From the NCBI GenBank assembly GCA_002424705.1, contig DIKW01000109.1:1-10085 (forward strand): a DNA stretch of 10,085 nucleotides, given 5' to 3'. The notes below the pieces were generated by a model that was given only the letters and a program-made list of their open reading frames with translations, was not told where the DNA came from and searched no databases. Shown in pieces: positions 1 through 6,368 of this stretch; the stretch's first letter is position 1, and the number at the start of each line of letters is the position of its first letter. The DNA is from Geobacter sp. UBA5608 (GTDB lineage: Bacteria; Desulfobacterota; Desulfuromonadia; Geobacterales; Pseudopelobacteraceae). The translations under genes and the position numbers were made by a program.

Positions 1-257
1 CCACCATCCTGTCGGCCTCCACCTCCGTCCAGGAGGCGCTGGAGGGCTATCAGGGCCATGGTCTGTTTACCTGGGCCCTGGTGCAGGGGCTCGAGGGCAA
101 GGCCGACAAGGGTAGGACCGGATATGTCAGGACCACGGATCTGGCAGCCTATGTGGAGGATGAGGTGCCAATTCTGGCTGAGAAGATCTTCAAGCGGGCC
201 CAGTTTCCCACCGTCTCCATCAGCGGGCAGGGCTTCCCGGTGGGCAGGGTGCGATAG
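1..257 (+). CDS. Caspase-family (peptidase C14-like) protein, C-terminal end only
   Basis: An open frame enters from the left edge (first full codon at base 3) and stops at TAG 255-257, giving 84 visible residues. The run ILSASTSVQEALEGYQGHGL followed by FTWALVQGLEGKAD is the pattern found after the catalytic Cys in bacterial caspase-like (C14) domains, where an ASxxxQxALEG stretch leads into GHGLFT and a short G-L-x-G-KAD segment. The remaining part, with DLAAYVEDEVP and QFPTVSISGQGFPVG, matches the usual end of such proteins. The His and Cys catalytic residues and any N-terminal repeats (often WD40 or Sel1) lie outside the window, so activity cannot be judged. It is followed on the same strand by a small membrane protein and a TPR-CHAT protein, probably as one operon. 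The family call rests on motif recall, not a search. Confidence 0.75.
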   Translation, partial: TILSASTSVQEALEGYQGHGLFTWALVQGLEGKADKGRTGYVRTTDLAAYVEDEVPILAEKIFKRAQFPTVSISGQGFPVGRVR

Positions 258-310
258 TTCATGTGATACACATGGCGTCTACAAGAACCGTTCTGATCGG
301 TGGGGGAGCA

Positions 311-694
311 ATGAAGCTACAAGCGGTTAAGGTCTTGATGATTTGCGCAATACTTTTGGTGTTCTACCTTTTTGCAGCGCATGATGTCGTGATGTTCTAT
401 GCCGGCGGGAAAACAGAAATTATGGAGGCTGGAAAGCAGATCACTTCACTATGCAACGCTCAGGGGGCGTGCCCCACAACCCTTGAGGGCTGGGAACAAT
501 CGATAGCAGGAACCAGTCTCGCTAAGGGTAATATGCTCTACTTCGTCGATGCTGACGAAGAGAGTACAGGTGGCGCTGTACGGAAGCGGCATCAGACGTT
601 CAGATTGGTGTATCGCTTCTCGCTGCCGGACGACTGGTATGAAGTCCGGGGTGGTGTAGGCAAGAACATTACGGCAGGTTGGGCTGGTCGTTGA
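311..694 (+). CDS. Small membrane-anchored hypothetical protein (possibly pilin-like fold)
   Basis: This 127-residue protein is one I do not recognise. The start at ATG 311 is chosen because a G-rich stretch (299-308) precedes it and the protein then begins with a short basic end (K2, K7) and one hydrophobic helix, about residues 6-24. GTG 263 and ATG 272 in the same frame would only add an unconvincing leader. After the helix comes a probably periplasmic domain with two cysteines, C48 and C54, spaced for a disulfide, then CPTTLEGW, GNMLYFVD and a beta-rich end (FRLVYRFSLPDDWYEVRGG). One N-terminal helix plus a small beta domain resembles pseudopilins, but no prepilin peptidase site is visible. 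It lies 53 bases after the caspase-like gene and 19 bases before the TPR-CHAT gene, so co-transcription is likely. Its codons look more AT-rich than those of its neighbours. Confidence 0.7.
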   Translation: MKLQAVKVLMICAILLVFYLFAAHDVVMFYAGGKTEIMEAGKQITSLCNAQGACPTTLEGWEQSIAGTSLAKGNMLYFVDADEESTGGAVRKRHQTFRLVYRFSLPDDWYEVRGGVGKNITAGWAGR

Positions 695-700
695 ACATCC

Positions 701-708
701 GGGAGGTG
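701..708 (+). promoter_or_regulatory. Ribosome binding site of the TPR-CHAT gene
   Basis: GGGAGGTG, with core GGAGG at 702-706 and 7 bases between the core and ATG 714. It fixes the start just upstream of the signal peptide and lies between the stop of the small membrane protein (694) and this ATG, consistent with an operon. Confidence 0.7.
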
Positions 709-713
709 TCATC

Positions 714-3700
714 ATGATCCGTGTCATTGCCGTTGTGGTCTGTATGGTGGCAGCTTTGGTCGCCGCTCCGGTCAGCGCTGCCGCCAGTGAGGCGGAAAAC
801 CTCTGGGAGCAGGCCAGCAAGGCGTCCGACGCCGGGCGGCATCAGGAGGCAATCAGGCTGTATGAACGCTCCCTAGCCCTGTGCGGTGGGGATATTGATT
901 GCCGCTGGGCCAACCTGAACGGCCTGGGGGTGGTCTATGACGGGCTGGATCAAAACGAGCGGGCGCGCAGCTACTATGAGCAGACCCTGCAGTTGAGTCG
1001 CCAGCGCAACAGTCCCGATGACCTGGCAAATGACCTGCTGAACCTGGGGGCAGTGCTCTACAAGGGGCTTGATCAGCCCGTGCCCGCGCTGCCGCTGTTC
1101 GAAGAGGCCTTGGCCCTGAGCCGGCGGACAGGCGCGCAGGAGATGACCGCCCTGCTGCTCTTCCATATCGGCACCGTGCAGTTGCGGCTCGGCCGCTACG
1201 GCGAGGCAACCCGCGTCCTGCAGGAGTCGCTGGCCATCAATCGCCGGCTCGGCAACGCGGCAGGCATCTCCAATGCACTGGCCACCCTTGGTCAGGTGGC
1301 CAACAGCTCGGGTAACTACCGGGATGCTGCCGGCTATTATGACGAGGCGATCTCGATTCAGCGTAGCAAGCGGTTGGATGAGGACCTGAGTTCGAGCCTC
1401 AATCGTAAGGGCTTGAACGAGTATGATCTGAAAAAGACAGCGGCTGCCTTGAACGCTCTTGATGAGGCACTGGCCATTGCACGACGGATCGGCAAGCGGC
1501 AGCTGCAGGCCAATATCCTGAGCAATCTGGGTGTTGTGCAGATGAGCGCCGGCCAGTACGAACAGGCCCGCAGCTATTTTCAGCAGGCGCTGGACCTGGC
1601 ACGGCAGGAGGGGCGAAAAAGCCTGCAGGCGGTGGCGGTTAACAACCTGGGACAGGTCGCAACCGCCCTGGGACAACAGGAGCGTGCGTTGCAGCACTAT
1701 CAGGAGGCCCTGGCCCTGAACCGTGCCATCGGCAACCGTCAGGAGATTGCAATCAACCTGAACAACATCGCCATGGTCCATTACCAGGCCAGGCGCTATG
1801 ACGAGGCGATCCAGTGGCACCAGCAGGTGCTTGAGCTCAGGCGGTCCCTGGGCAATCCGCTGGAGATCGCCCAGTCGTTGACCAATCTGGGGGCCAGCTA
1901 CCTGTTCAAGGGCGATCCGGCAACCGCTGAACGGTTGTTTGAGGAGCGCCGTCAGATCCAGGTGCAGAAGAGCGGTGTCCATCTGCGGCACCCCGGCCTG
2001 GTTGAGGTCTACCTGCAGACCGGCCGCTATCAGCAGGCCTTGTCATTATTAAAGCAGTATCAGCCAGCGTCACAGGCCGGAGATCCCGACCTGGCAGAAT
2101 ATGCCATGCAGACCGGCCGGGCGCTGATGGGGCTGGGCGACTATGGGGCGGCCACCCGTGAACTGCTGAAGGCCTACGGACTGTTGGAGGGGTTGCGCAG
2201 TGCAACGGGCGAGCGGGGCACCTTCATGACCGCCGGCGGCGCCGGTGGCAGGTTCCGCAGCTACCGGGCACTGGCGTCCAGCGTTGCCGAGCAGGCCCTG
2301 CGTGGTGAGCCGGTTGTCGGCGAGGCACGCCCCTATGGTGCGAGCAATAGCGCTGCGGCCTTTTATTTTACCGAGGCTGTCAAGGCGCGCAGCCTGATCG
2401 AGCGGGTTGCCGAAAGCGGTCGTAGTCTTGCTGCCGGTGGTGCTCTGCCTGACGCTGTCCGGCAGGAGGAGCAGCGCCTGCGGCAACAACTGGCTGCCCT
2501 GCATAGCGGCCGTGAGCAGGCGCTGCGTGGCGGTGCTGCACAGTATACCCAGTTTCTGCAGCAGCGCCGCGAACTGGACCAACAGCTGGACCGGTTGGTG
2601 GCTCGTCTGCAGCGCGACTATCCCCTGTATGCGGCCATTACCTATCCCCGGCCAGTGGCGGCGGAGCAGCTGCCGTTGGCCGATGACGAACTGCTGCTGG
2701 CCTACGCCCTGGGAGAGGAGGCCAGCTACCTGTTCATGGTGCGCAAGGGGGGCGTGCAGCGGGTGTTGCGGCTCCCGGTCAAGCAGGCCGTATTAGAGGA
2801 AAAGATCAAGGGTTTTTTGGAGCCGCTCACCAACCGCCATCCGCAGGATTTTTCGGTGCAGCGGGCAGGCGAACTCTATCAGCTGTTGCTGGCTGACGCT
2901 CTGGCGTCGGCACGGCCAACGGACCGTCTGATCATCGTGCCGGACGGCATCCTGGGTACGCTGCCGTTTGAGATTCTTGCCAGCCGCACGGGGGCCTCGG
3001 TCAGCGACAGCAGCTATCTGGGTGAGCGCTTTGCCATCGCCTATTATCAGTCGGCCAGCCTGCTGTCGCTCAAGCGCACCCTGCCGGCAGGGCAGCCGTC
3101 CCGTACGCTGTTCGCCCTGGGAAACCCGGATTTCGGTTCATCAGGCGGGGGTGAGCAGGGGTTCCGCGGCCTGGCCATCACCCCCAAGCAGCACGGCCAA
3201 CAGATCCTGTTTCCGCCCCTGCCGGAGACCGAGACCGAGGTGCGCCGGATAGCCGCACTGTGGGGCACGACCCCGCAACCGCCCGATGTCCTGTTGCGTC
3301 AACAGGCCAGCGAGGCGATGCTCAAACGGTCGCCGCTGGGAGACTATCGCTACCTGCACTTCGCCACCCACGCCTCGCTGCCCGGTCTGATCCGCGAGGT
3401 GAACGAGCCGTTCATCCTGCTCAGCCAACAGGATAAGCAGGCTGGCAACGACGGCTTCCTGACCTTAAGCGAGGTGCTGGATCTGCGGCTCAGTGCCCGT
3501 CTGGTGATGCTCTCGGCCTGTGTGACCGGCGTCGGCAAGGAGGTGGAAGGGGAGGGGGTGGTCAATTTTGCCCGGGCCTTCCAGTCGGCCGGCGCCGGCA
3601 GTGTGGTGGTCAGTCTGTGGGAGGTGGCCTCGGAACCGGCGGTGGAGTATATGAGCTATTTCTATGGGTATCTGAAGCAGGGGCTGCCCCATGCACTGGC

Positions 3701-3785
3701 CCTCAAATTAGCTCGTGAGCAGATGCGCAGTAAATACCCCAATCCGTTCTACTGGGGGGTGTTTGTGCTGCATGGCGAGGGATAA
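714..3785 (+). CDS. Exported TPR-repeat CHAT-domain (caspase-like) protein
   Basis: 1023 residues. Residues 1-22 form a Sec-type signal peptide (MIR, a hydrophobic core, then PVSA before the likely cut), so the mature protein should be periplasmic or outside the cell. From about 28 to 490 there are around twelve TPR units with the usual NLG/YxxAxxxYxxAL spacing; the repeats at about 95-400 are the Kinesin-light-chain/NPHP3-like kind ending in ALALxRxxG. A probable coiled coil follows at about 580-640. The last third (about 650-1020) is a CHAT domain, a clan CD cysteine peptidase related to caspases. The His of HFATHA (H886) and the Cys of LSACVTG (C936) are both present, as are VVNFARAFQSAGAGSVVVSLW and NPFYWGVFVL. 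No substrate is evident; known relatives include HetF and the TPR-CHAT partner of type III-E CRISPR effectors. The 3' end overlaps the convergent MFS gene by 37 bases. Confidence 0.93.
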   Translation: MIRVIAVVVCMVAALVAAPVSAAASEAENLWEQASKASDAGRHQEAIRLYERSLALCGGDIDCRWANLNGLGVVYDGLDQNERARSYYEQTLQLSRQRNSPDDLANDLLNLGAVLYKGLDQPVPALPLFEEALALSRRTGAQEMTALLLFHIGTVQLRLGRYGEATRVLQESLAINRRLGNAAGISNALATLGQVANSSGNYRDAAGYYDEAISIQRSKRLDEDLSSSLNRKGLNEYDLKKTAAALNALDEALAIARRIGKRQLQANILSNLGVVQMSAGQYEQARSYFQQALDLARQEGRKSLQAVAVNNLGQVATALGQQERALQHYQEALALNRAIGNRQEIAINLNNIAMVHYQARRYDEAIQWHQQVLELRRSLGNPLEIAQSLTNLGASYLFKGDPATAERLFEERRQIQVQKSGVHLRHPGLVEVYLQTGRYQQALSLLKQYQPASQAGDPDLAEYAMQTGRALMGLGDYGAATRELLKAYGLLEGLRSATGERGTFMTAGGAGGRFRSYRALASSVAEQALRGEPVVGEARPYGASNSAAAFYFTEAVKARSLIERVAESGRSLAAGGALPDAVRQEEQRLRQQLAALHSGREQALRGGAAQYTQFLQQRRELDQQLDRLVARLQRDYPLYAAITYPRPVAAEQLPLADDELLLAYALGEEASYLFMVRKGGVQRVLRLPVKQAVLEEKIKGFLEPLTNRHPQDFSVQRAGELYQLLLADALASARPTDRLIIVPDGILGTLPFEILASRTGASVSDSSYLGERFAIAYYQSASLLSLKRTLPAGQPSRTLFALGNPDFGSSGGGEQGFRGLAITPKQHGQQILFPPLPETETEVRRIAALWGTTPQPPDVLLRQQASEAMLKRSPLGDYRYLHFATHASLPGLIREVNEPFILLSQQDKQAGNDGFLTLSEVLDLRLSARLVMLSACVTGVGKEVEGEGVVNFARAFQSAGAGSVVVSLWEVASEPAVEYMSYFYGYLKQGLPHALALKLAREQMRSKYPNPFYWGVFVLHGEG

Positions 3786-4996
3786 GCGGCTGCAGGCAGG
3801 TGTCGCAGCAGGATAAAGGCGGCATAGCCTGCCCCGAGGCACAGCAGCGCTGCAAAAAGGTAAACGGGCCGTAGGCCGATGGTGCTGCCGGCGAGACCGC
3901 CGCCCAGCACGGCCAGGGTGGTGATGCCCGACAGCAGCATGCTGTACAGGGCCAGCACCTTGCCCCGCATCTCATTGCAGGCGGTGAGTTGCACCAGGGT
4001 CATGGCGGGGACAGTGACAAAGGTGAAGGCGCAGCCGGAGAGCAGGGTGGCAACCAGCAGCAGTGACAGGTTGCTGGCAACGCTGAAGCAGAACAGTTCA
4101 ATACTGGCGCAGGCAGCGCCGAGTACAATAATCTTCCAGACCCCCCACTGTCTGGTCAGCTTTGGCAGCAATGCCGCGCCGAACACCCCCCCCAGGCCAC
4201 TGGCGGTGCTGAGGTACCCCAGCACGCTGGTGGCATCAACGCCCTGCCCGCTGATAAACTGATCTGCAAAGACGATCTTCAGGCTCATCGGCAGAAACAG
4301 AGCACTTAAGAGCAGACTGGTGGTGACCACGACGCCGACGATCCTCGGTTGATGAATAAAATAACGATAGCCGTCCGCCAGTTCTTTGATCAGGCCTGCC
4401 CTGAGACGGGCGATGCGTGCCTGTCGGTCTTTCAGCGGCAGGATCAGCAGGCCGGCCAGCAGAAAGCTGCAACCGTCCAGCAGGAACGCCGTGGTGGTGC
4501 CATAACTGACCACCACAGCTGCGGCAACCAGGGGGCCGGCAGTCATCACCATGGTGGTTGCGGCCTGCAACAGCGCGTTGGCCTGCACCAGCTGCTGCTC
4601 GCCCTGCAACAGATCAGGCAGTAGCGAGGCGCGGGCCAGGTTGTAGAACGATTCGGCGCAGGCCATGGAGAACAGCAGCAGGAACAGCAGCCCGGTTGAG
4701 GGGAGCACGAACGGGATGGCGATCACGGCGGCGGCACGGTAGGCATCGCAGGCGATCATGGTCCATTTGCGGTTCCAACGGTCGGCGGCAACCCCCGAAA
4801 AAAGATCGAAGAGGATTTGTGACGACTGGATGGTGACCAGTGCCCCACCCAGCACAAGCGGCGAGCGGGTCTGCTGGTAGATCAGGGACATCAGGGCGAT
4901 GTAATGGATCGAGTCGCCCAGGAGTGAGATCGTGCGGGAGCCGAAATACCAACGGAAGTCGCTGTTGCGTAAGAGCTGGCTCTGTCTAGCGGGCAT
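3749..4996 (-). CDS. MFS transporter (EntS/MFS_3-like), putative exporter of the modified peptide
   Basis: 415 residues, an integral inner-membrane protein with about 12 hydrophobic segments. The beginning, LLRNSDFRWYFGSRTISLLGDS, and motif A, GVAADRWNRK at about 68-77, after the second helix are typical of the drug/siderophore exporter type of the major facilitator superfamily (proton-driven antiport). The start at ATG 4996 puts the first helix where this family has it; the upstream ribosome site is weak. The gene begins 24 bases after the ATP-grasp ligase stop on the same strand, so it probably shares that transcript and may export the ligated peptide or give self-protection. That role is inferred from position only. 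About the last twelve codons run antisense to the end of the TPR-CHAT gene. Confidence 0.9.
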   Translation of the reverse strand: MPARQSQLLRNSDFRWYFGSRTISLLGDSIHYIALMSLIYQQTRSPLVLGGALVTIQSSQILFDLFSGVAADRWNRKWTMIACDAYRAAAVIAIPFVLPSTGLLFLLLFSMACAESFYNLARASLLPDLLQGEQQLVQANALLQAATTMVMTAGPLVAAAVVVSYGTTTAFLLDGCSFLLAGLLILPLKDRQARIARLRAGLIKELADGYRYFIHQPRIVGVVVTTSLLLSALFLPMSLKIVFADQFISGQGVDATSVLGYLSTASGLGGVFGAALLPKLTRQWGVWKIIVLGAACASIELFCFSVASNLSLLLVATLLSGCAFTFVTVPAMTLVQLTACNEMRGKVLALYSMLLSGITTLAVLGGGLAGSTIGLRPVYLFAALLCLGAGYAAFILLRHLPAAAYPSPCSTNTPQ

Positions 4997-5020
4997 GGGA
5001 TCGTCTTGCCACGGTAACGC

Positions 5021-5989
5021 TTAGAGGATGATCTGGCGATTGATCGGGATCGGATGGCATGGGGTCAGGGGGGAAAGTTCGGTTAGCATCCGCTCCAGCA
5101 GGCCGTGCCGGTTGTCAAAATCAAGCCAGGCCCACTCGCCGTTGGCATTGACCTCCAAAAAACGGTAGCCCTCCGTGGTCAGCAACAGGTCCAGCCGTCC
5201 GTAATGCAATCCCAGATCATGCATGAAGCCCTGTATGGCGTCCTGCAGCTCGCTCGGCAGCTGGTGCGGCTGCCACCCGTCCACCGCTATCTCCGGCGCC
5301 ACCTCGCGCCAGTCGGCGGTTTGTGCAACAAACGGGCTGCGGTCAAGTTCGAAGGCGAACAGGTCGCCCCTGATGTAGACCACGGTGATGTCATGGGAGG
5401 CCGGGACATACTCCTGTATGAACCAGGGGGTCTGCGGGTCCAGCTCTTGCTGGTTAACCTGGGTGGTGAAGAGGGTCTTTTCCCGGTTGACCCGTTCCGA
5501 GGAGAGGCTCTTGACGATCACCGGTGCGGCGGTCTCGGCAAGAAAGTCGACGCTGCCGACCATAAAGCGGTAGGCAGGCACGGAGAAATACCTGTGCGCC
5601 AGCGACAGCTGGACCAGCTTGCCGATCCGCGAGTCGGCCATCGGTTCGGTCAGCACCACCTTGCCGGCGGCCCAGAGCAGGTTCAGCGTATCGCGCAAGG
5701 CATAGCTGATCTCCTCCTCGATATAACAGATCTCTTTGGGGATATCCCGCTGCGGGTAGAGCCGTGCCGTGGTATGGGGGCGACGCCAGTAGAATTTGGC
5801 GATCTCTGACTGGTGTACCGAGCGTCCGGCCGGGTTTTGGATGAACAGGCCGTCGGCGTCGACCTTGATCTGATAGTCGCGCCAGAGATCGATGTTGAAG
5901 CGGAAGATATGTTCTGAACCGAGCCGTGCAATCAATAGGTCGGCGGTCAGGTCAAGGGAGTTGGTGTAGATGAAGGTGACAGGAGGCAT
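5021..5989 (-). CDS. MvdD-like ATP-grasp peptide ligase (graspetide macrocyclase)
   Basis: 322 residues from ATG 5989. The family uses ATP to activate Asp/Glu side chains of a precursor peptide as acyl-phosphates and joins them to Ser/Thr (ester) or Lys (amide) side chains, forming macrocycles. Visible signs are YWRRP (67-71), a family hallmark; a pre-grasp region with RIGKLVQLSLAHRY and VP (121-138); the ATP-binding Lys in VIVKSLSSE (K160); the adenine hinge QEYVP (192-196) followed by HDITVVYIRGDLFAFEL; DWR (226-228); and the metal-binding end GRLDLLL (D267) through RFLEVNANGEW (E279, N281). Length fits MvdC/MvdD proteins. Start choice: the frame stays open to TTG 6121, with an ATG at 6070 that would add a Thr/Ser-rich leader, but homologues start close to the VTFIYTN strand, favouring 5989. 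No strong ribosome site precedes it. It lies 97 bases after a candidate precursor gene. Confidence 0.9.
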   Translation of the reverse strand: MPPVTFIYTNSLDLTADLLIARLGSEHIFRFNIDLWRDYQIKVDADGLFIQNPAGRSVHQSEIAKFYWRRPHTTARLYPQRDIPKEICYIEEEISYALRDTLNLLWAAGKVVLTEPMADSRIGKLVQLSLAHRYFSVPAYRFMVGSVDFLAETAAPVIVKSLSSERVNREKTLFTTQVNQQELDPQTPWFIQEYVPASHDITVVYIRGDLFAFELDRSPFVAQTADWREVAPEIAVDGWQPHQLPSELQDAIQGFMHDLGLHYGRLDLLLTTEGYRFLEVNANGEWAWLDFDNRHGLLERMLTELSPLTPCHPIPINRQIIL

Positions 5990-6076
5990 AGAGGTACCGC
6001 TCGACACTGGTGTTGGCGTGGTGATTGTCGCAGATCGGTTGGTTGCTGCTGCTCGCCGTTTTACTGCCATGCGGCT

Positions 6077-6099
6077 GGCTGACCGACTAGCGGTCGGCC
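6077..6099 (-). promoter_or_regulatory. Stem-loop over the precursor stop codon
   Basis: In the transcript direction, GGC-C-GACCG, loop CTAGT, CGGTC-A-GCC gives eight Watson-Crick pairs with one internal mismatch, and the TAG stop lies in the loop region. No U-run follows, so it is not a classical terminator. In RiPP operons such structures after the precursor can protect the short upstream message and lower downstream ligase expression; that role is inferred here. Confidence 0.5.
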
Positions 6100-6266
6100 T
6101 CGTTGGAGCCCTCTCCGTCAAACATGGTGCTGCTCTTGTAGCAATGGGTAATTTCCTGTGCGGTTAGATCAAGATTGCGGCGCTGCAGGTCATGGTCATA
6201 GTGTGCCTGCTCAACGTCACCGGTTACGCTCAGCTTGGTACGTGCCAGATCAGCCAGGGTTTTCAT
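6087..6266 (-). CDS. Candidate graspetide (ATP-grasp RiPP) precursor peptide
   Basis: A 59-residue ORF, ATG 6266 to TAG 6087, missed by long-ORF calling. It has a strong ribosome site (GAGGTGA, GAGG 7 bases before the ATG) and an extended -10 promoter about 58 bases upstream. The first 40 or so residues (beginning MKTLADLARTKL, with a charged middle HYDHDLQRRNLDL) look like a leader. The C-terminal tail, residues 44-59, KSSTMFDGEGSNEADR, combines hydroxyl donors (S45, S46, T47, S54) with acids (D50, E52, E56, D58), the composition an ATP-grasp macrocyclase needs. The gene sits directly before an MvdD-like ligase on the same strand. The microviridin leader motif PFFARFL and core motif TxKYPSD are absent, so it is not a classic microviridin; I cannot assign it to a described graspetide group. 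C42 is a single cysteine of unknown role. Leader/core border is a guess. Confidence 0.8.
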   Translation of the reverse strand: MKTLADLARTKLSVTGDVEQAHYDHDLQRRNLDLTAQEITHCYKSSTMFDGEGSNEADR

Positions 6267-6270
6267 AATC

Positions 6271-6277
6271 TCACCTC
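6271..6277 (-). promoter_or_regulatory. Ribosome binding site of the precursor gene
   Basis: GAGGTGA read on the minus strand, with GAGG ending 7 bases before ATG 6266. It is the strongest such site in the graspetide operon, much better than those before the ligase and transporter, fitting high precursor output. Confidence 0.65.
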
Positions 6278-6323
6278 ACACCGTTAGAGTTGGTACCGAT
6301 TCGACAACCACCACGCCGCAGTA

Positions 6324-6332
6324 AGTATAGCA
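6324..6332 (-). promoter_or_regulatory. Extended -10 promoter of the graspetide operon
   Basis: TGC followed by TATACT on the minus strand forms an extended -10 element (TGn-TATAAT with one mismatch). No good -35 hexamer is seen 15-18 bases upstream, where the sequence is CTGTTTT-like; extended -10 promoters tolerate this. Predicted transcription start is near 6317, giving a leader of about 50 bases before the precursor ATG. It lies right after the terminator of mobA, so the operon is probably transcribed independently. Confidence 0.5.
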
Positions 6333-6343
6333 TAGTTTAAGAG

Positions 6344-6367
6344 AAAAACAGGGATTCGTTTGCCCTG
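6344..6367 (-). terminator. Intrinsic terminator after mobA
   Basis: On the minus strand CAGGG, a 9-base loop and CCCTG are followed at once by TTTTT, starting one base after the mobA stop codon. The stem is only 5 pairs, so efficiency may be modest, but the placement at a gene end just before a new promoter supports it. Confidence 0.6.
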
Positions 6368-6368
6368 G

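Noticed and set aside
873..1991. Long minus-strand open frame of 372 codons opposite the TPR region
   Set aside because: It lies entirely antisense to well-formed TPR repeats; the repeated GC-rich codons keep the opposite frame open. No recognisable domain or start site.
714..3785. Link of the TPR-CHAT protein to a CRISPR (type III-E) system
   Set aside because: No repeats, Cas genes or effector are present in the window, and this protein has a signal peptide, so a cytoplasmic CRISPR role is unlikely.
5105..5809. Plus-strand open frame of 234 codons opposite the ATP-grasp gene
   Set aside because: Antisense shadow of a gene with all its family motifs; its translation shows no known domain.
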